Below, piece after piece: positions 1-5,900 of a stretch of DNA of 7,766 bases (its first letter is position 1; each line of letters starts with the position of its first letter). The notes under the pieces are model-generated. The model searched no databases. It saw nothing but the letters and a program-made list of their open reading frames with translations, and was not told the DNA's origin. The stretch spans positions 1 to 7,766 of the forward strand of contig JADFWF010000046.1 in the NCBI GenBank assembly GCA_015222965.1, read 5' to 3'. Position numbers and translations under genes: made by a program. Source of the stretch: Pseudomonadota bacterium. Lineage in GTDB: Bacteria > Pseudomonadota > Gammaproteobacteria > SZUA-229.

Positions 1-15
1 CATGTTACCCGTCAT
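1..15 (-). CDS. Possible start of a further leftward gene, cut by the window edge
   Basis: On the minus strand the stop codon of the small membrane-protein gene (TGA, 14-12) is embedded in ATGA, so an ATG lies at 15-13; a second in-frame ATG lies at 3-1. A 4-bp ATGA overlap of this type is typical of translationally coupled genes. A GAGG motif ends only one base before the first ATG, which is too close for a good ribosome binding site. Only five codons (M-T-G-N-M) are visible, so no product can be named and the reading frame may be fortuitous. Confidence 0.25.
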
Positions 16-350
16 GCCTCAATGGGAACCCCTGTGTCTTTTACAGGGGCGCCAGGCGTAGCGACGGCCTTTTTTGGGTACTTCCTAGTTAGATTAATTT
101 GGGGCTGTAGAAAAAAGTGCCTCGCCCGCGGTGCGAATACCGCAAGGCCTAACCAAATCAAAATCGTAAATATTATTCCACCAGACCAAGCCAAACCTGC
201 ATCGTGGAATGAAAAATCTGATCCTACAGATAGCTCATCGCCTACAGTGCGAGAGCTGTGATATTTGACGAATTCAAGGCTGCAAATATAAAAGAAAACC
301 AATACCAGGAAAAAAGAAAAGTTAGCCAACCACCCTGATATGTGAACCAC
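12..350 (-). CDS. Small hypothetical two-helix membrane protein
   Basis: I do not recognise this 112-residue protein. It has two clear hydrophobic segments, at about residues 8-25 (rich in Phe, Leu, Val) and about 52-73 (GLAWSGGIIF to LAVFA). A short polar loop containing Asp, Glu and His lies between them. The second helix is followed by a basic stretch (RARHFF to RKYPKK), so by the positive-inside rule both ends should face the cytoplasm and the loop the periplasm. The tail (about 95-112) is Pro/Ala/Gly-rich and probably disordered. The frame opens with GTG at 350, inside bioD, giving a 29-bp overlap. A TTG at 329 (residue 8) is an alternative that cuts the overlap to 8 bp, but its AGGG motif is only 3 nt upstream. 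No convincing Shine-Dalgarno precedes GTG 350. It is co-directional with bioD and probably co-transcribed. The membrane-helix pattern and tight packing argue for a real gene; its function is unknown. Confidence 0.65.
   Translation of the reverse strand: MVHISGWLANFSFFLVLVFFYICSLEFVKYHSSRTVGDELSVGSDFSFHDAGLAWSGGIIFTILIWLGLAVFAPRARHFFLQPQINLTRKYPKKAVATPGAPVKDTGVPIEA
29..49. repeat. Perfect 7-bp inverted repeat near the end of the small membrane-protein gene
   Basis: CCCCTGT (29-35) and ACAGGGG (43-49) are perfect complements around a 7-nt loop. The hairpin falls within the last dozen codons of the small leftward gene. No T-run follows on the minus strand, so it is not a standard intrinsic terminator. 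It could act as an mRNA 3'-end structure, or simply reflect codon content. Confidence 0.3.
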
Positions 351-1026
351 CCGAACTAGAAGAAGAGATCAGCGCCTCAATCAGCGCCTCAGGCAATTCG
401 CAACTGCCATCCTGGCTATAAGGATTGGCAAATACCGGACAATCGAGTCGTTCACGTAAGTCAGCTGCATTGTCCATGTGGTCACTCATTTCATCATTCA
501 GTGAGTTCAAAACAACACCGGCTAACTGCAGTCCGCGCATCTGAATGGCTTCCACGTTGAGTAATACCTGGCTAAGAGTGCCAAGTTTGTCATCGGCGAC
601 CAATAACACGGGGAGCTGTAACGCTAGTGCAAGGTCGGCATTAAGACCGTTTTCTGCCAATGGGGAATAAAATCCACCGGCACCTTCGACCAGCACAAAA
701 CCGTCCTCGCTGCCTTGAAGGCATATATTGACTAATTGTTCAGTGGTCAGAATCTTGTTGGCAAGGTGTGCTGCGCGTACGGGTGAGATCGGAGGTTCGA
801 ATCGATAAGGGCACACTTCTGATAGAGAGCCCTGATAGTTGGCTGCAATTTTTAGTGCAGATGCATCCTGTGGTATGAGTTCGTCACCCTGTTTGATGCA
901 GCCGGATTCGATCGGTTTTCTCGGGATGACTTTGATGTCGTGCTGTGTAAGCGCTCGTGCGATGGCAACGCCTACAAAGGTTTTACCTACCTCTGTGCTG
1001 GTTCCTGTGATAAAAACACCTTGCAT
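322..1026 (-). CDS. bioD: Dethiobiotin synthetase (ATP-dependent)
   Basis: BioD closes the ureido ring of dethiobiotin from 7,8-diaminopelargonic acid, CO2 and ATP, the penultimate step of biotin synthesis, in the cytoplasm. The 234-residue protein has the family layout. A P-loop lies at residues 8-16 (GTSTEVGKT, with Lys15 and Thr16), followed by the RKPIESG segment with Lys37 and Ser41, which line the substrate site in this family. Asp54 (QDASAL) and Glu114 in VEGAGG (113-118) match the metal-binding positions, and VVLNSLN (171-177) matches the nucleotide-base region. Position 10 is Ser where E. coli BioD has Asp in GTDTEVGKT. The ATG at 1026 is well supported: a GGAG at 1039-1036 sits 8 nt upstream, inside the last codons of purC, which indicates coupled translation. 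The C-terminus ends in a Ser/Gly-rich tail (about 221-228), longer than I expect for the family. No other biotin genes are in the window. Confidence 0.95.
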   Translation of the reverse strand: MQGVFITGTSTEVGKTFVGVAIARALTQHDIKVIPRKPIESGCIKQGDELIPQDASALKIAANYQGSLSEVCPYRFEPPISPVRAAHLANKILTTEQLVNICLQGSEDGFVLVEGAGGFYSPLAENGLNADLALALQLPVLLVADDKLGTLSQVLLNVEAIQMRGLQLAGVVLNSLNDEMSDHMDNAADLRERLDCPVFANPYSQDGSCELPEALIEALISSSSSGGSHIRVVG

Positions 1027-1031
1027 GTCGA

Positions 1032-1916
1032 TTACTCCATAAGTAATTTTTTTGCATATTCATATTTTTCGGCTGTTTTTGTCACAATTGAGTCTGGCAG
1101 TTCAGGCCCTGGGGCCGTTTTGCTCCAGTCCAGGGTTTCGAGATAATCGCGTACGAACTGTTTATCGAAACTGACCGGGCTGCTGCCGGGCTGGTATTCA
1201 CTTTCTGGCCAGAAACGTGATGAGTCGGGGGTTAAAACCTCATCGATCAGTGTTAGCTGGCCGTTTTCATCGAGTCCAAATTCGAACTTGGTGTCGGCGA
1301 TGATAATGCCGCGTTCCAGTGCGTAGTCTGCCGCTTCTTTATAGAGTTGCAGGCTGACATCGCGTACCTGTCGGGCGATATCCTCGCCTAACAGTTCCTT
1401 CGATTGAGTATAGTCGATGTTTTCATCATGTGCGCCTACGGCGGCTTTTGTTGACGGGGTGTAGATTGGCTGCGGCAGTTTATCGGCGAGCTGCAGGTTT
1501 GCTGGCAATTTGATACCGCAGACAGTGCCGGTGGCCTGATAATCTTTCCAGCCGGAGCCGATGATGTAGCCGCGCACGATGGCTTCGACCGGTAGGGCCT
1601 TGAGTTTTTTGACGATCATCGCATGGTCGGCGACCTCGCTACGCTCTGCTTCGTCTGGTAATACATCTTCCAGTTTAAGGTCGCACATCTGGTTAGGGAT
1701 GATGTGTGACAGCTTGTCCATCCAGAACTGGGTCACCTGGTTGAGGATGATGCCCTTGCCATTCACCGGGGTAGGCATGATGACGTCAAATGCAGAGATC
1801 CTGTCGGTAGTGACGATCAGCATATATTGCTCATCGATGTCGTAGATATCCCGTACTTTTCCGCTATGCAGCAGGGGCAGGCTTTTAATGTGGCTGGTGT
1901 GTAATGTGGTGCTCAT
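1032..1916 (-). CDS. purC: Phosphoribosylaminoimidazole-succinocarboxamide synthase (SAICAR synthase)
   Basis: PurC joins aspartate to CAIR using ATP, giving SAICAR in de novo purine synthesis; it is cytoplasmic. The 294-residue protein is the longer form of the family (E. coli PurC is about 237). Diagnostic segments occur in order: SGKVRDIY at 18-25 (nucleotide-binding loop), VTTDRISAFDVIMP at 35-48, PVEAIVRGYIIGSGW at 109-123 (first family signature), STKAAVGAHDENI at 155-167, ADTKFEFG at 207-214 (second signature) and DEVLTPDSSRFWP at 225-237. Nothing essential appears missing. The ATG at 1916 fits the family N-terminus, although only a weak AAAG precedes it. It is the first gene of the leftward cluster, followed 5 bp later by bioD. 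It diverges from the amidotransferase gene across a 75-bp gap. I did not recognise a PurR-type operator in the upstream gap. Confidence 0.97.
   Translation of the reverse strand: MSTTLHTSHIKSLPLLHSGKVRDIYDIDEQYMLIVTTDRISAFDVIMPTPVNGKGIILNQVTQFWMDKLSHIIPNQMCDLKLEDVLPDEAERSEVADHAMIVKKLKALPVEAIVRGYIIGSGWKDYQATGTVCGIKLPANLQLADKLPQPIYTPSTKAAVGAHDENIDYTQSKELLGEDIARQVRDVSLQLYKEAADYALERGIIIADTKFEFGLDENGQLTLIDEVLTPDSSRFWPESEYQPGSSPVSFDKQFVRDYLETLDWSKTAPGPELPDSIVTKTAEKYEYAKKLLME
1034..1039 (-). promoter_or_regulatory. bioD ribosome binding site embedded in the purC stop region
   Basis: Read on the minus strand, the end of purC is ATG GAG TAA followed by TCGAC and the bioD ATG. The GGAG Shine-Dalgarno (1039-1036) overlaps the last two purC codons and lies 8 nt from the bioD start. 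Ribosomes finishing purC would be delivered directly onto bioD, so the two are likely translationally coupled. This site also supports ATG 1026 as the true bioD start. Confidence 0.65.
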
Positions 1917-1991
1917 CTTTATGCTTTTTTAGGGTAAACTTTTGTAGCCGTGTATTTTACGCTAACGGCCTGTAAAAATGGAAAAAGTAAC
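1917..1991. promoter_or_regulatory. Divergent intergenic region between purC and the amidotransferase gene
   Basis: This AT-rich 75-bp gap must carry the start signals for both directions unless transcription enters from elsewhere. On the minus strand TAAAAT (1959-1954) is a possible -10 for purC, with TTTCCA (1984-1979) upstream; the 19-bp spacer is longer than ideal. The same bases on the plus strand read TATTTT (1953-1958), a weak -10 for the rightward gene with no good -35. The two signals would overlap, so expression of the two genes might be mutually constrained. The assignment is tentative. Confidence 0.3.
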
Positions 1992-2726
1992 ATGCCAAAG
2001 AACAAAGCAGTCAATGTGATACGTCACCTCGCATTTGAGGACCTGGCCAGTTTTACCTCGGTATTGCAGGCGCATGGTTATCAGATCAACTATATCGAAG
2101 CAGCTGATTTTGCATTAGCGCCGGATGATATGTCGCAGATTGATGCATTATCAGATGATTTATTAATTATCCTGGGTGGACCGATCAGTGTTAATGATAA
2201 AACGATGTTTCCATTTATCGATGCAGAAATTTCATTGTTAAAAGAACGTATAGCAGCAGATAAGCCAACCTTGGGTATCTGTTTAGGTGCGCAGTTAATT
2301 GCTAACGCATTGGGCGCAAAGATTTTCCCGGGTAAAGAGAAAGAGATCGGCTGGTACCCGTTGGATATAACTGAGGCAGGAAAGCATTCTTCCCTGCGTT
2401 ACCTGAGTGCAGAGCACTGTTCTATGTTGCACTGGCACGGAGAGACTTTTGACCTGCCGCAAGGCGCGGTGTTATTAGCGTCCAGTGAAAAATTTACAAA
2501 TCAGGCATTTAGCTACGGGGAAAATATTCTGGCGCTGCAGTTTCATCCTGAGATAACACAGCGATCGATGGAAAAATGGTTTATCGGCCACATTGGTGAA
2601 ATCATGCAAACCGATGGCGTAGATGTCGAGCAGTTAAGAGAAGAAACATATCGATATGCGAACCGGTTGGAGATGCAGGGTGAATTGTTTTTTAATAGCT
2701 GGATCAATGAAGTGATAATCGTCTAA
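1992..2726 (+). CDS. Free-standing class I glutamine amidotransferase (GMP synthase-like), substrate unknown
   Basis: This is a 244-residue stand-alone GATase type 1 domain, which hydrolyses glutamine to glutamate and ammonia and normally passes the ammonia to a partner or a second substrate. The fold markers are present: LGGP at 61-64 (oxyanion region), LGICLGAQ at 94-101 with nucleophile Cys97, and QFHPE at 183-187 with His185 and Glu187, completing the Cys-His-Glu triad. An HWHGE segment at 147-151 is typical of the GMP-synthase-like orphan group (E. coli YfeJ type, from memory). There is no ATP-pyrophosphatase or other synthetase domain, so it is not GuaA, CarA or TrpG on visible evidence. 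I chose ATG 1992 because the family N-terminus begins around there; the frame extends to a GTG at 1950 but those 14 residues look non-coding. The ribosome binding site is weak (GGA at 1980-1982, 9 nt away). Its position between purC and gltB suggests nitrogen metabolism, but its substrate cannot be inferred. Confidence 0.88.
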   Translation: MPKNKAVNVIRHLAFEDLASFTSVLQAHGYQINYIEAADFALAPDDMSQIDALSDDLLIILGGPISVNDKTMFPFIDAEISLLKERIAADKPTLGICLGAQLIANALGAKIFPGKEKEIGWYPLDITEAGKHSSLRYLSAEHCSMLHWHGETFDLPQGAVLLASSEKFTNQAFSYGENILALQFHPEITQRSMEKWFIGHIGEIMQTDGVDVEQLREETYRYANRLEMQGELFFNSWINEVIIV

Positions 2727-2766
2727 AACTGCTTTTTTGAGCGAGTAATTGCTAGTGTCCCACTGC

Positions 2767-2790
2767 ACTGACAGCTGTAAATCAGTTTTC
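2767..2790 (+). terminator. Weak candidate terminator hairpin after the amidotransferase gene
   Basis: ACTGA (2767-2771) and TCAGT (2782-2786) form a 5-bp stem with a 10-nt loop, followed by TTTTC. An 8-bp perfect palindrome ACAGCTGT (2771-2778) overlaps the stem. The stem is short and not GC-rich, so termination would be inefficient at best. It is the only hairpin-plus-T-run I found between the amidotransferase stop and the predicted gltB promoter. Confidence 0.25.
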
Positions 2791-2797
2791 TATATAC

Positions 2798-2826
2798 TTT
2801 CCAACAATGCGTATTTTCGCTAAAAT
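2798..2826 (+). promoter_or_regulatory. Predicted sigma70-type promoter for gltB (distal)
   Basis: TTTCCA (2798-2803, 4 of 6 to TTGACA) and TAAAAT (2821-2826, 5 of 6 to TATAAT) are separated by an ideal 17-bp spacer. Transcription would begin near 2833 and give a leader of roughly 155-160 nt before the gltB ATG. GGCC-containing repeats begin at about the predicted start. Confidence 0.5.
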
Positions 2827-2830
2827 AGCC

Positions 2831-2866
2831 GGCCTTGTCAGTTATTTGAGGCGGCCTTTGCTGGCC
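2831..2866. repeat. Three GGCCT repeats at the start of the gltB leader
   Basis: GGCCT recurs at 2831, 2853 and 2863 (GGCCTTG, GGCCTTTG, GGCCTGC). Because GGCC is self-complementary, any two copies can pair, giving alternative short stems such as GGCC-TTTGCT-GGCC at 2853-2866. This could be leader RNA structure or a DNA-binding cluster just downstream of the distal promoter. No known riboswitch or operator was recognised. Confidence 0.25.
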
Positions 2867-2902
2867 TGCAGATTAATGGTACGAGGCTAGTCGGTAAAAC
2901 AA

Positions 2903-2928
2903 TAGCGCTTTATAATTATCCGGCGCTA
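2903..2928 (+). promoter_or_regulatory. Consensus -10 box flanked by an inverted repeat, upstream of gltB (proximal)
   Basis: TATAAT at 2911-2916 is a perfect -10 match. The best -35 at 17-bp spacing is TAGTCG (2888-2893), only 3 of 6, so an activator may be needed if it is used. TAGCGC (2903-2908) and GCGCTA (2923-2928) form a perfect 6-bp inverted repeat around the -10, placed where a regulator could block or reshape the promoter. Transcription from here would leave a leader of about 65-70 nt. Confidence 0.35.
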
Positions 2929-2990
2929 ATTACCTGATTTTATTAAAAAATTCCTAGTAGCTTTGCTGCGCGGATGGTTACGGTTTAAAT

Positions 2991-5900
2991 ATGAGCTCAA
3001 CTTTGCAAGAACAGACAAAAATTGGATTACAGGGAACATTGCCAGAGAAGCAGGGGCTATATGACCCAATGTTTGAAAAAGACAGCTGTGGTGTGGGTTT
3101 TGTCGCGCATATTAAAGGAAAACCAAGCCATCAGATCGTGGTTGATGCAGAAATTATGCTGCAGCGCATGGAGCATCGCGGCGGTTGTGGCTGTGAACCC
3201 ACAACGGGTGATGGTGCGGGCATATTAACTGGAATGCCGCATGATTTTTGCGTAAAAGTCGCCAAACAGGATTTAAATATAGATTTGCCGGCTGCGGGCC
3301 TGTTTGCGGCAGGTAATGTCTTTTTACCGACTGATGATGATCAGCGCCAGCATTGTATCGCGGCTGTAGAAAAAATAATCGAAGAACAGGGGCAGAAATG
3401 CCTGGGCTGGCGTGAAGTGCCGGTTGATACAGAGGGCGCTGATATCGGCCCAACCGCGCGCCTGTCGCAACCTGTTATTCTGCAGTTGTATATCGAAGCC
3501 AATGGGGTAGAAGGCAAGGATTTTGAGCGCCAGCTTTATGTCATCCGTAAACGCTGTACGCATCTGTTGCGTTATGACAAATCATTATCGCAGAGAAAAA
3601 CATTTTATATCTGCTCGCTTTCGCCGCGTATAATCATCTACAAAGGCATGCTTAATGCGTTACAGGTAAAAACTTTTTACCTGGATCTGCAGGACCATGA
3701 TTATTCGTCGCATATCGCGATGGTGCACTCGCGTTTCAGTACCAATACGTTTCCGTCATGGGACAGGGCGCAACCGAATCGTTACATGAGCCACAACGGT
3801 GAGATCAACACACTGTTAGGCAACAGGAACTGGATGGCTGCGCGTCAGGGCATGGTGCAGTGCGACGATTACGGTTGTGATATCGATCAGCTGTTCCCTA
3901 TCGCCGAAAACGATTGTTCCGATTCAGGTAACTTCGACAATGTTCTGGAATTTTTATTAATGTCTGGCCGCAGTCTTCAGGAAGCGGTGATGTTGATGGT
4001 GCCAGAAGCATGGCAGTCTGATGAAAATATGGATCAGGCAAAAAAAGATTTTTACCGTTTTAATTCTGCGATGATGGAACCATGGGATGGTCCTGCATCG
4101 ATCGCGTTTACTGATGGCCATTATATCGGTGCAGTGCTCGATCGTAATGGTCTGCGCCCTAGCCGTTATTACCTGACGAAAGATGATCGTGTGATCATGG
4201 CGTCAGAAGTTGGTGTGGTCGATGTCGATCCTGCCGATGTGAAATTTAAAGGCCGACTGCAGCCGGGTAAGATGTTTCTCATCGATTTTGATAAAGGCGA
4301 ATTGATATCTGATGAAACACTGAAGAAAGATTTTTCGACGCGTCGACCTTATGGTGAATGGCTAAAAAATCAGGAGATCAAATTATCTGATTTAGGCTGT
4401 GACCAGGAGTCGCACGGCTTTGAACCAGAAAGCATCATCCCGCGCATGCAGGCATTTGGTTATACCGTTGAGACCATGCAGTTCATGTTATTGCCGCTGG
4501 TGCGTGAGCTACGTGATCCGGTGGGTTCGATGGGTAATGACTCAGCGTTGGCCTGTCTTTCAGATAAACCGCGTATGATCTATGACTATTTCAAGCAGCT
4601 GTTCGCGCAGGTAACAAATCCAGCAATCGACTCGATTCGAGAAGAAGTTGTCATGTCGCTGGAATGTTATATCGGTCCGGAAGGCAACCTGCTGGAAACG
4701 ACAGAACAGCATGCTCATCGTTTGCGTGTACCGCACCCTATATTGACTAATGAGGAGCTGGCGGCATTAAAACATCTTGATCATCGCGGCTGGAAGTCTA
4801 AAACCATCGATATCACTTATGATAAGTCTGAAGGTGTCGCTGGTCTGGGTAAACGTCTGGATGAGATTTGCGCCGAAGCCAGTGATGCTATCAAGCAGGG
4901 TTATAGTCTGGTGGTACTGTCTGATAGAAATATTTCAGCTCAGCGTATTCCGGTAAGCACACTGTTGGCGACCGGTGCTGTGCATCATCACCTGGTCAGT
5001 AATCAGGACCGAACCCGTATCGGTATCGTGCTGGAAACGGGTGAAGCGCGTGAAGTGCATCAGCATTGCTTGCTGATCGGTTATGGTGCTGACGCGATCA
5101 ACCCTTACCTTGCTTTCGAATCACTGTTCCAGTCTCAGCGGGAAGGTTTGCTGGACGCGGACAAATATGATGATGAGGCTGTCGTTGCTGCATACCGTAA
5201 AGGCGTTGCCAAAGGCATGCTGAAGGTGATGGCGAAGATCGGTATCTCTACATTGCATTCATACAAAGGTGCGCAGATATTTGAAGCGGTCGGTCTGGGT
5301 GAAGACATAATCGAGCGCTGTTTTAAAGGCACGGCCAGTCGCATCAAAGGCGTTAACCTTGAAGTGCTTGCCGAAGAATCTTTACGCCGTCATGAAAAAG
5401 CTTACCCGTCGCGTGCCCTGGTGCGTCTGCCGGTGCTGGATAATCCTGGTGATTTCCACTGGCGCAGTGGTGGTGAGGTTCACATGTGGAACCCGCAGAC
5501 TCTGGCGAACATACAGTTGGCGGCACGCACCAACAGTGTCGAGGCATACAAGCAATTTGCCAAAGTGTCTGATGATGATTCGACCCGTCGTGCAACTCTC
5601 CGTGGTCTGTTAAATTTCAAAGCGGGTGCCAATGGCGGTGCTATCGCACTTGATGAAGTTGAGCCTGCAAAAGAGATTGTTAAACGTTTTGTAACCGGTG
5701 CCATGAGTTTCGGTTCGATATCTGCAGAGAGTCATGAAGCACTGGCTATCGCGATGAACCGTATGGGTGGAAAATCCAATACCGGCGAGGGTGGTGAAGA
5801 TGCGGCGCGTTTCACACCGATGGAGAATGGTGACTCAAAACGTTCTGCCATCAAACAGATTGCATCGGGCCGTTTCGGTGTGACTAACTGGTATCTGACA

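Noticed and set aside
22..261. Plus-strand open frame of 79 residues opposite the small membrane-protein gene
   Set aside because: The minus-strand frame has coherent transmembrane helices and operon packing; the plus-strand product has no recognisable features.
1950..1991. GTG 1950 as the start of the amidotransferase gene
   Set aside because: The 14 extra residues do not resemble the family N-terminus and would consume most of the divergent promoter region; ATG 1992 fits better.
1992..2726. The amidotransferase as GuaA, PdxT, TrpG or HisH
   Set aside because: It lacks the GuaA ATP-pyrophosphatase domain, and its motifs and length fit the orphan GMP-synthase-like group better than PdxT, TrpG or HisH.
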